From contig NGBS01000293.1 of the NCBI GenBank assembly GCA_002245135.1, forward strand, positions 434,001-498,000: 64,000 bases of DNA, in the 5' to 3' direction. Below, piece by piece: positions 10,059 to 18,599 of the stretch. Position 1 is the stretch's first letter. The number at the start of each line of letters is the position of its first letter. A model generated the notes under the pieces. The model saw only the letters and a program-made list of their open reading frames with translations, was not told where the DNA came from and ran no database searches. The stretch comes from Proteromonas lacertae. Taxonomy: Eukaryota > Sar > Bigyra > Opalinata > Proteromonadidae. Both the position numbers and the translations under genes were made by a program.

Positions 10059-13000
10059 ATGAATGAGCAAGAAATTGAATTAACTGATGTTACAAGTGAT
10101 AAAAACACCCAACTTCCAATAATAGATGTATCACTAAACACTGCGAAAGAAGCTTTAGAACATGGTTATGAATACTATGCTAAACAGATAAAGACAATGT
10201 TACCTGATTTACCTCCAGTAGATATAGCAATGAAAGGTGTTAATGTAACTGCACAACAACCAATTAGTGCAAAACATGGTACAACTAATGTTTTATCAGG
10301 TTTTTACAACCAAATTAGAAGCTTGTTTCCATGCGGATTATATACACCAAAATCAGTTCTCAGAAATATCACATTTAGATTTAAACCTGGTACTTCAACA
10401 TTAGTAATGGGTCCTCCATCATGTGGCAGCTCCACTGTATTGAAAGCACTGGCAGAAATCTTACCCAAAAGTCAAATTAGTGGAAGTATAAAATGCAATG
10501 GCAAGGATTTGAGTGAATTAAACTGGAAAAGATATTCTAGTTTCTGTGGACAATTAGATATTCATTTACCGCTATTAACAGTAAAGGAAACATTCGATTT
10601 CGCAGTTGCATGTTTAAATGGTAAAGGAGAAATGAAAAGTAAAGGTCATTCAATGATAGAAGATGATATTAACTTAAGAACAGATTTATTCCTCACATTA
10701 TTAGGTTTAAAGAATTGTGAAAACACAATCGTTGGAGATGCAGTTCATCGTGGTTGTAGTGGTGGTGAAATGAAGAGAGTGAGTTTGGGAGAGTCATTAT
10801 TAACACCATCAAGGGTGTTGCTCCTTGATAAAATCAGTACTGGTTTAGATAGTGCAGTAACATTTGATATTTGTAAATTCTTAAATCAATGGACAAAAAT
10901 ATTTGAAGGAATCTTAGTATGTCACTTGTTACAACCAGATCCTGAGGTAATTGCATTATTTGATAATATGATAATATTGAGTGAAGGTCAAGTTACTTAT
11001 GCTGGTCCATGTGATGGAATATTACCTTATTTCAATTCAATTGGTTATGAAATGATAGAAGGAAAAGATTTAGGTGCATTTATCTGTGAAGTTGGTAAAG
11101 AAGAAACAAGAATAGTTTATCGAAAAGATGAATCAATTCCATTAACAACTCAATATTTAGTAGAGAAATATGAAATGAGTGATTTGAAGAAGAATAATCT
11201 AGAAAGTGTGAATGAAAAAGTAGAAAAAACAGAAGTTCCAAAGAATGATTATAATGAAACGATGTTCAATAAATCCCATCCAATGCCATTTTGGCATGAA
11301 TTAATGTACTTATTAAGAAGGCAATTAACTATCACTTTACAAGATAAAGGATTTATAATGATAAGATTATTACAACAAGTAATAATGGGTTTAATATATG
11401 GATGGATATTCTTTCAAGTAGATTCAAATGATTATATTGCCAGATGTGGCTCGGTTGTAGCTTGTGTAATGACATTGGTAAATACTGCAATGTCATTAGT
11501 TATTGCAATCTTTAGACAAAAGCCTGTCTTATATAAGCAAGTCCAAAGAGGATATTTCTCAGTTCCTTCGTATGTTCTAAGTGTTGTTGTGAATCAATAT
11601 CCTATGCAATTAATAGAAGTAGTGATATATGGTTCAATTATCTATTTTATGAGTGGATTTAGTTTGACTGAAGGTGGTTCACATTATTTCATATTCATAG
11701 CCTATTTGTTTATAGGATATATCACATTTACCTCATTTCAGTTGATTATGATGTATTTATATGGAAAATTAGCTGTATTATCCGCTTTCTTACCAATTGT
11801 TGGATTCTTTTTAAACTCATTTAATGGCTTCAATATAACTCGTAATACTTTACCCAAATGGTTAATCGAGTTTTATTATTTCAGTCCAATGAGTTATATG
11901 ATTAAAGGAATGGCAATAAATGAATTTACAAGTAGTAAATATAACCGTGAAGATGCAATTCGTTATTTAGAAGCATTTGATTTTCCAACAGATAAGAATG
12001 AACAATGGCAATATTTCTTGATATTAATTTGTGAATGTATTGTGTTTATAATTCTACAAATGATTGTATTACATTATATTGTATATGATCCATTTCCACC
12101 AAGTAAAACCGTTTCAATAAAAGATGTGAAAGCTGTTGATGTAACAAGACAAAGTGAAATGAGTGCAAGATCTTCAGCTTCAGAAGTTAATTTTAACACA
12201 GTTGATTTTTCATTTGAACATATAAAATATACAGTAAAAGTAAAAGATGCATCAAGTAAAAGAAAGATAGATAAAGTATTATTGAATGATGTAAGTGGAT
12301 ATGTTCGAGCTCACAGTATGACAGCATTAATGGGAGCAAGTGGAGCTGGTAAAACAACATTATTAGATGTATTAGCAAACAGAAAAACACAAGGAAAGAT
12401 AGAAGGTAAATTCTTATTGAATGGAAAAGAATATAAAATGAAAGATTTATGTATGATAAGTGGATATGTTGAACAACAAGATACATTACCTGAAACTGAG
12501 ACAGTAATGGATGCATTGATGTTTAGTGCCAGATTAAGATATCCAGGTCATCCTCGAGAATCTACAATCCACAATTATGTAAAACAGGTAATTGAATTAT
12601 TAGAATTAAAAGAATATAAAGATATGATGATAGGTGCTCCAGATAGTGGTTTACCAATGGGTGTTCGAAAATTGGTGATGGTAGGAATCGAATTAGTAGC
12701 TAATCCATCAATATTATTCTTAGATGAACCAACAACTGGATTAGATAGTTCAGCTGCTTTATTAGTATGTCAAGTCTTACAAAGAATCGCAGCAAGTGGC
12801 CGAAGTATAATTTGTACAATCCATCAACCATCATTTGAAATATTCAAGTTATTTAGTGATGTATTACTATTAGAAAGAGGTGGAAAAGTAGTATATTTTG
12901 GTCCACTTGGTGAAAATGGTAGTAAAGTAGTAGAATATATGGAAAAGATTGATGGAGTTAGTGGAATTGGTAAAGATCAAAATCCAGCCAGTTGGATGTT

Positions 13001-14012
13001 AGATGTAACTGGAGCTGGAACAGGAAATACAAAGAATGTGAAATTTGGTGATTATTATTTGACAACAGATTTATATCGTAATATCGAAAACACCTTAGAA
13101 AATATAAAAATTGGAGATAATAAAGCGGTGAGTTTCAAAGAATCTTATGCAGTTTCAATATTCAAACAAATTTATGAATTAATAAAACGTAATTTCCGAA
13201 ACTCATGGAGATTATTAGAATACAATATGGCTAGATTCCGAATCTCCTTATTTATGAGTTTAGCGATGGGTGTGTTATACTATCAAACTCCAATGGATAC
13301 AACAGGTAATCTACAAAGTAGATATGCTTGTTTAGCGACTTTCTCAATGACAATGGCTGTTAACAATATCCTTGGAGTAGTTCCAGTGTTATTAGATCGA
13401 AGAACAGTTTTCTATCGTGAAGATGCGATGAGAACTTATCATCCAATTGCTCAATTAATTGGAGCATTGTGTGCAGAATTTGTATTTACTTTCTTCGTAA
13501 CATGGTGTTATTTATGTTTCTATTATTCAATGGCAGGATTGAAATCAACTGCTGAAGCTGTTTTTCGACATTTCTTTACAATGTATTCGTTTTTAATGTT
13601 TGCTGTAACAGCTGGTCATTTCTTTTCATATTTCTATCCAGTAGTTCAGATGAATGGTATATTTTCATCATGTTTGTTGAATATTTTGTTTACTTCAAGT
13701 GGTTTTACAATTCCTTATCCTTCATTAAAAGCTCCATGGAAACAGATATTTTGGATAAATCCATTAGCTTATATGGTTCAAGCTGCAGCTGGAAATCAAT
13801 TCAAATGTGATAGTTATGAAAGTGATATTGAAAAATGTGATAGTTTTACGTTTGCAGGTGAAAAGATGTATGTTCAAGATTATTTTGCTAGTCGATATAA
13901 TATTCGATATGATTTGTTTTGGAATTTCATTGGCTATATATGGATTGAGTGGTTTGTGATGGTGTTATTGTATTTTTGGGTATTGAAGAAAGTAAGATAT
14001 CTTGATCGTTGA
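10059..14012 (+). CDS. Full-size PDR-type ABC transporter (ABCG), paralogue 1
   Basis: Intronless, 1317 residues, with PDR order NBD1-TMD1-NBD2-TMD2. Such pumps export lipophilic drugs or lipids across the plasma membrane. NBD1 (about 100-320) has an altered Walker A, GPPSCGSST (Ser in place of Lys), an intact signature CSGGEMKRVSLGE and an altered Walker B, LLLDKISTGLDSA (Lys in place of the catalytic Glu). NBD2 (about 715-960) has an intact Walker A, GASGAGKTTLL, intact Walker B, LFLDEPTTGLDSS, and H-switch TIHQPS, but a degenerate signature, LPMGVRKLVMVGIEL. One composite ATP site is therefore degenerate and one canonical, the same asymmetry as fungal Pdr5/Cdr1 though with different substitutions. 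Six hydrophobic segments follow each NBD, and NKS/NYNE-type loops carry possible N-glycosylation sites. It has an inverted paralogue at 24161-28147 with near-identical NBD segments. TGA stop at 14010-14012. Confidence 0.95.
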   Translation: MNEQEIELTDVTSDKNTQLPIIDVSLNTAKEALEHGYEYYAKQIKTMLPDLPPVDIAMKGVNVTAQQPISAKHGTTNVLSGFYNQIRSLFPCGLYTPKSVLRNITFRFKPGTSTLVMGPPSCGSSTVLKALAEILPKSQISGSIKCNGKDLSELNWKRYSSFCGQLDIHLPLLTVKETFDFAVACLNGKGEMKSKGHSMIEDDINLRTDLFLTLLGLKNCENTIVGDAVHRGCSGGEMKRVSLGESLLTPSRVLLLDKISTGLDSAVTFDICKFLNQWTKIFEGILVCHLLQPDPEVIALFDNMIILSEGQVTYAGPCDGILPYFNSIGYEMIEGKDLGAFICEVGKEETRIVYRKDESIPLTTQYLVEKYEMSDLKKNNLESVNEKVEKTEVPKNDYNETMFNKSHPMPFWHELMYLLRRQLTITLQDKGFIMIRLLQQVIMGLIYGWIFFQVDSNDYIARCGSVVACVMTLVNTAMSLVIAIFRQKPVLYKQVQRGYFSVPSYVLSVVVNQYPMQLIEVVIYGSIIYFMSGFSLTEGGSHYFIFIAYLFIGYITFTSFQLIMMYLYGKLAVLSAFLPIVGFFLNSFNGFNITRNTLPKWLIEFYYFSPMSYMIKGMAINEFTSSKYNREDAIRYLEAFDFPTDKNEQWQYFLILICECIVFIILQMIVLHYIVYDPFPPSKTVSIKDVKAVDVTRQSEMSARSSASEVNFNTVDFSFEHIKYTVKVKDASSKRKIDKVLLNDVSGYVRAHSMTALMGASGAGKTTLLDVLANRKTQGKIEGKFLLNGKEYKMKDLCMISGYVEQQDTLPETETVMDALMFSARLRYPGHPRESTIHNYVKQVIELLELKEYKDMMIGAPDSGLPMGVRKLVMVGIELVANPSILFLDEPTTGLDSSAALLVCQVLQRIAASGRSIICTIHQPSFEIFKLFSDVLLLERGGKVVYFGPLGENGSKVVEYMEKIDGVSGIGKDQNPASWMLDVTGAGTGNTKNVKFGDYYLTTDLYRNIENTLENIKIGDNKAVSFKESYAVSIFKQIYELIKRNFRNSWRLLEYNMARFRISLFMSLAMGVLYYQTPMDTTGNLQSRYACLATFSMTMAVNNILGVVPVLLDRRTVFYREDAMRTYHPIAQLIGALCAEFVFTFFVTWCYLCFYYSMAGLKSTAEAVFRHFFTMYSFLMFAVTAGHFFSYFYPVVQMNGIFSSCLLNILFTSSGFTIPYPSLKAPWKQIFWINPLAYMVQAAAGNQFKCDSYESDIEKCDSFTFAGEKMYVQDYFASRYNIRYDLFWNFIGYIWIEWFVMVLLYFWVLKKVRYLDR

Positions 14013-14249
14013 ATGATATTTTCTACATGTTTTGATTAATATTTTTGTTATTTTTATTGTTTATTTTCTCTTTTCCTTTTTTAAATTGAATTGATGTAAG
14101 AGAGTATTTTAACTATAATTCTTGTTTTAAGAATGATTATCTTTGCAATAATGAAAAATAGAATTTTCACACCAATGAAAATGATGTTTTTATAAATAAT
14201 ACATCTTTCAAAACTTCTTCTTCATTATTCTTTTACTATCATAATTACT

Positions 14250-14953
14250 TCTTTCTATATACTGTTTCTACTTCATTAAATAACTCTCATCATTCACACA
14301 TATTACACTACAAGCTAAATCTTGAATTTATCTCACTTATATCTACTACACACATCCAATTCCATAAACAAATATTAAATATCATCTACATCATGTTTAT
14401 ATTACATTTCCACTTATCAATAACATAAACTAACACTAAAACTTAACTATTCATCATTTATATCATCATATCATATGCAATATACATTAATAAATCATAA
14501 TTAAGTGTTATTGTCTTCATCACACCTTCTGCAATTGAAATTAAATCACATTTTAAGTTTTGGGTTATTCAAAATTTTGATAAAATCGAATTTCATTATT
14601 TTTGTTATATATTTACATAAAGATGATAATAAAAGTGAATAAACGCATAAGAGAAGAGGGGTATATTTTGTATTTATTTTTATGATAGATTGTGTCGAAA
14701 ATTGGTTAGAAAGTGGTTTTGGTGATATAGAAGTGAAGATTAGAGATAATCGAATAATGTCAATCAAGTCAATTTTAGTGAATGGAAATGAAACTGTAAA
14801 GAAACTGTTGTTAGATGGTGAGTTTGTAGGAGTTTTGGAGTTATATGAAGAAATCGAAGAAATTGGCTATTATGAGATGGAGAAATACTACAGTGGTGGT
14901 GAACTGATAATGTGTAAAGAGAGTGTGTGTGAAGTGTTGATGTTTTGTTTTAT
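14250..14953 (+). pseudogene. Repeat-family copy 1: 5' flank plus truncated BTB/BACK-type gene
   Basis: From about 14250 to 14953 the DNA is nearly identical to the upstream flank and first ~90 codons of copies 2 (from 20806) and 3 (minus, up to about 39112). The coding match starts at about 14675 (FYDRLC...), and the domain text ESGFGDIEVKI, SIKSILVNGN and GYYEMEKYYSGGEL is shared. Identity stops abruptly in ...EVLMFCF at about 14953, where copies 2 and 3 go on with CYSEKEIINDCYE. In addition, one extra T at about 14706 shifts the frame relative to the other copies. It is a fragment with both 3' truncation and a frameshift, so it is not expected to make protein. It begins about 240 bp after the stop of the ABC gene and ends about 310 bp before the Crinkler/RHS-type gene. 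Confidence 0.85.
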
Positions 14954-15061
14954 AAAAATATCCTATTTAACCTAATAACATAAAATGATAAACTAATCCA
15001 CAAAATATTAAGCTTCATCTGGTTATATATCATGAGAAAATTGAAATGAAATATAATGAAT

Positions 15062-15145
15062 GATTGGTTTTACTTTGAATGATTTAATTGGTTACACTTG
15101 GAACTATTTGATTGGTTATACTTGGAACGATTTGATTGGCTATTT
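15062..15145 (+). repeat. 24-bp minisatellite, about 3.5 units
   Basis: Units begin at 15062, 15086, 15110 and 15134 and follow the pattern gattggttatacttggaacgattt with few changes. It lies about 120 bp upstream of the ATG of the SPRY-Crinkler/RHS gene, in the only stretch between that gene and truncated repeat copy 1. It might hold tandem CAAT-like (ATTGG) boxes, since each unit carries one ATTGG; a role as promoter element is inference. The rest of 14976-15266 shows no gene. Confidence 0.8.
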
Positions 15146-15266
15146 CATAAAAATCAATTTTTGATCATATTTCATCTAATAGTGATCCTAAAGCTATTAT
15201 TATATAAAATTTTGAATTATTGAAATATACAGTATTTTACTAGAATATAAAAATTTGAAGATAAAA

Positions 15267-18200
15267 ATGTCCGAGAAGAGAAAACTACCTGATTATTTTC
15301 AGTCAAGATATTCTAAGAAAAATTGTACTGGTGTAAATGATATTATAGGGGGAAAATTGAAGGATATTGACTTTATTAGCAGTAATTCTGTTTCTTATGG
15401 GGAAGTTCATTACAAATTCATACTGAATGAATTTAATGATGAAGTTTATTGTGGTTATAGTGAAAATTATTATAATATTTCTGAGAATAGTCCTTATATT
15501 AAGATATTAGCAGATCATTGTGAAACATTTGATGGAAAACAAATAACAAGTATCAAAGGAAACGTAGGAATAGCTTATGAAGTGATTTATGATATGATCA
15601 ACAGAAGAATGTATATTAAAGAAACGAATGGCGTTCCAGTGGAAATATGTACAATCGATTCATTAGGAGCAATTTTTCTATTTGTTACAGTGGGTAAGAA
15701 TAGTGAAGTTGAGTTTATAGACCATTGGAAATTACCACTCATAGTAAATAGAAAAAAGATTCATAATAAAAGAATTGATAATAATATTTTTAGTTTTAAA
15801 ACACGTACTGAACAGTTATATAATAATGATAGTGATAATGTTTGTGATAAAATAGAGTATGTTGTTTGTAATGAAGTATTCAAAGATATTGGTAACCACA
15901 ATTTTGATTTTATCTTAAACACAGAAATGAAAAAGAATGATGGATTATATCATTTCTATTATCAATTAATTAGTGATGGTCAAAGTATTAGCTTTGGTTA
16001 TTTTGATACAGAAATACAACTAACGAAAATTCAAGGAAAAGTAGGAGAAATATATGAAGTAATATATGATATGATAAATATGAAAATGTGGATTAAAAAA
16101 GAAAATGGTACAATAAGAGAAACAGCAGAAGCCATACACTTGCCAACACCACCAATACAATTACCAGTAATCTTAATTAAACCGATATATCCATGTGTTA
16201 GTATTGGCAATGCAAAAGGTTTAGTTAAATTAATAGAATATTATAAAGAAAGAGAGAATTATATGTCATATAAGGATATTGCAGTGTATAAGAATACTAG
16301 AATTTATGAAATTGATGATTACAGAGAATATGATAGAATCTATTTAGCAAATGTGATAGATGTGCCAAATACTATTTATGGAATATACAATTATGAAAAG
16401 TATTACTGGATGTATGAATTGTCATTAATAAAGGCTAATGCGCCAAACACTGATCTTAAAACGATAAAAGAGATTATACAAAGAAGATTTGTATTAAATG
16501 TTAAACAAAAAGAATATGTAGATTCAAGTGATATTTTTGATTTAATAGTATTCATGAACTGTTATGCTGATGAAATTTCAGATTCCTTAGATTTGCCAGA
16601 TAGTTTCATTAGAGTGGTTAATAATATGAGTATTATCGAACTGGATAGGTTAGATAAGGAAGGTAAAGTTGTTCAACCTATTGAAAAAAAGAAATATTTA
16701 CATTTTATATCAGCAAAGAATGATGTATTCCAATTTCCTACAAATAACATTTACATTAGAAAAGGTTATTACACAATGTATAGAGATATTGCTAAACTTT
16801 TCAAAAAATATACCAATGTTATAATCACAGGCCATCCAGGTATAGGTAAAACATCTTTTATATATGTTATACTATTCTTTATAAAGAATTTATATAAGAT
16901 GGAAGCATTAACTAAAGAAATATATGGTATTAGAAATAATCTGAATGATTTAGGTTTAGCAAATGTATGTGAATTGAATCCCGATGATAAAATTAACGAA
17001 ATAACAGAAGAAATTACCAGAATAGTAGAAGAAATAAGGGATGAATATAAAAGACTAAAATATATTAAAAGAATAATAAGCTCCAAAGCAGAAACTTTAC
17101 CTCATAGATCGGAGTGTTTACATTATATTGATTATATTGTTAATGGAATGATACGTGTAAATAATTATTATAATTTTAGAATAGATGAAATAGAAGATGA
17201 TAATGAGCTGAAATATAATGATAGTTTATACAATGATATAAATCCTTCGTTGGATATAGTCCATCAATTTTATTTAAGATTAGAGGAAGAAATTAAAAAG
17301 ATTGATAATCTAACTCTCATCAAAAGATTATTCTTTTTATTAAAAGAAAAAATAGATGAATTAAATATCATTAAGGATTATACAAAAATAGATAATTTTT
17401 TAGATGATTCATGGAGAAGAAAAGACGGAAAGTTGAAAGATATTTATATAGTAAAAGGAAAGAGATGGGGAAATTCAAGTGACAAAAAAATATATTTATT
17501 TAGAGATGGTTTTATTTTTAAAATATACATTCCATTGGAAGATATTAATGATTCGATAATCATAGTTGACACTTTAAATGAAGAATTCGGAAGAAATAAC
17601 AAAATAATATCAATTAGTTCACCTGAAAACAAAAACTATGACAGATATGAGACGACATCCATAAAATATAAAGAAATGTATTTTGATTCTTTGGATGATA
17701 TAGAAATTAGGGAATGGTTTAAGTACTGTACTGGTTTTAATGTTAGTGTTGAAGATAATAATTTTAAAGAAATATGTGAAAGATATGGATATATTCCTCG
17801 TCAAATATATTACCATTATTTGTATAAAGAAAATTATGAAAACAGAAATTATTGGAAATATTATAATCAGTTGATAGATGGTGTTATAGGTACTATTGGC
17901 TATCAGAAGTTTAAAAATGCATATCAACATAGAGACTCTTTAAAAGGTTATCCTTTATCCAACATTATATTAAAATATCAGTTTCAATCAAAATGGAGTA
18001 ATGAGTTAGGACATTTTATATTAAAACCGGAAGAAGAATTAATATATATTTCCAATTCAGTTAAGAATTATATTCAGTGTAAATTCTATCCACCTAAAGA
18101 TAATGAAGAATATGGTTTACTCAAAAATACATATAAGTCATTTACTGATATATATGTGAAAAGAATGTCATTAAAACAAGTTATAGCATATGAATTAAGT

Positions 18201-18497
18201 ATTAATAAGATTAACTTTAGAATAGTAAAAACTGATAATAGAAGACATGATGAATATGTAAGTAATCCAAAATTCAAATTAAATACTAATAAAGATGTAT
18301 CTTTTTGTAATAACAATAATACATTGAACCTTGTTTATTTTATATTGGATGATAATAATTTCTTTGATCTAATTATGGATGGAGTATTTATTAAAGTATT
18401 AGATGATGATGAGAAGTTAGATAATAATGAAAGGTTTAATAAGGATAATGTACCACATAATATTAAAGAAAGAATGGAACAATCAATAAAAGTATAA
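15267..18497 (+). CDS. SPRY-like x2 + Crinkler/RHS-type NTPase with remnant nuclease end
   Basis: Single exon; the first ATG is at 15267 (MSEKRKLPDYF), giving 1076 residues. Residues ~45-150 and ~195-320 are two SPRY-like beta domains, each with the strand motif YEVIYDMIN(R/M)(R/K)M(Y/W)IK, close to YEVIVDMNKREFWIS in the neighbouring repeat family. From ~505 there is a P-loop NTPase: ITGHPGIGKTS (Walker A, ~520), IIIVDT (Walker B, ~766), then SISSPENKNYDRY, and GYIPRQIYYH at ~840. That order (sensor SP...NY, then GGIPR-like) is typical of the Crinkler/RHS superfamily, whose members end in a PD-(D/E)xK nuclease. Here the end (YFILDDNNFFDLIMDG, ~1025) looks like the start of such a nuclease, but it lacks the Q-x-T strand and stops soon after, so it is probably inactive. 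Family members act as secreted effectors or in conflict and transposon biology; no signal peptide is seen here. Next gene starts 103 bp downstream, same strand. Confidence 0.75.
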   Translation: MSEKRKLPDYFQSRYSKKNCTGVNDIIGGKLKDIDFISSNSVSYGEVHYKFILNEFNDEVYCGYSENYYNISENSPYIKILADHCETFDGKQITSIKGNVGIAYEVIYDMINRRMYIKETNGVPVEICTIDSLGAIFLFVTVGKNSEVEFIDHWKLPLIVNRKKIHNKRIDNNIFSFKTRTEQLYNNDSDNVCDKIEYVVCNEVFKDIGNHNFDFILNTEMKKNDGLYHFYYQLISDGQSISFGYFDTEIQLTKIQGKVGEIYEVIYDMINMKMWIKKENGTIRETAEAIHLPTPPIQLPVILIKPIYPCVSIGNAKGLVKLIEYYKERENYMSYKDIAVYKNTRIYEIDDYREYDRIYLANVIDVPNTIYGIYNYEKYYWMYELSLIKANAPNTDLKTIKEIIQRRFVLNVKQKEYVDSSDIFDLIVFMNCYADEISDSLDLPDSFIRVVNNMSIIELDRLDKEGKVVQPIEKKKYLHFISAKNDVFQFPTNNIYIRKGYYTMYRDIAKLFKKYTNVIITGHPGIGKTSFIYVILFFIKNLYKMEALTKEIYGIRNNLNDLGLANVCELNPDDKINEITEEITRIVEEIRDEYKRLKYIKRIISSKAETLPHRSECLHYIDYIVNGMIRVNNYYNFRIDEIEDDNELKYNDSLYNDINPSLDIVHQFYLRLEEEIKKIDNLTLIKRLFFLLKEKIDELNIIKDYTKIDNFLDDSWRRKDGKLKDIYIVKGKRWGNSSDKKIYLFRDGFIFKIYIPLEDINDSIIIVDTLNEEFGRNNKIISISSPENKNYDRYETTSIKYKEMYFDSLDDIEIREWFKYCTGFNVSVEDNNFKEICERYGYIPRQIYYHYLYKENYENRNYWKYYNQLIDGVIGTIGYQKFKNAYQHRDSLKGYPLSNIILKYQFQSKWSNELGHFILKPEEELIYISNSVKNYIQCKFYPPKDNEEYGLLKNTYKSFTDIYVKRMSLKQVIAYELSINKINFRIVKTDNRRHDEYVSNPKFKLNTNKDVSFCNNNNTLNLVYFILDDNNFFDLIMDGVFIKVLDDDEKLDNNERFNKDNVPHNIKERMEQSIKV

Positions 18498-18599
18498 TTA
18501 TATATATTTATTATGAAATAGGAATATAGTAAAAATGATGATTTTGTGTATTGTGTAATCATATATCAAACACCACCCAAAATTATATATAATACAGAA

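Noticed and set aside
12193-12516. Minus-strand ORF of 107 codons inside the ABC transporter, with a near-identical plus-strand one at 25660-25920
   Set aside because: Both are antisense shadows of the conserved NBD2 sequence; their similarity only reflects the paralogy of the two transporters.
14546-14767. Minus-strand ORF across repeat copy 1
   Set aside because: Lies in the conserved 5' flank and antisense to the BTB-like start; not conserved as a frame in copies 2 and 3.
15255-15266. TTG start for the SPRY-Crinkler/RHS gene
   Set aside because: Nuclear eukaryotic genes start at ATG; the first ATG in frame is four codons later at 15267.
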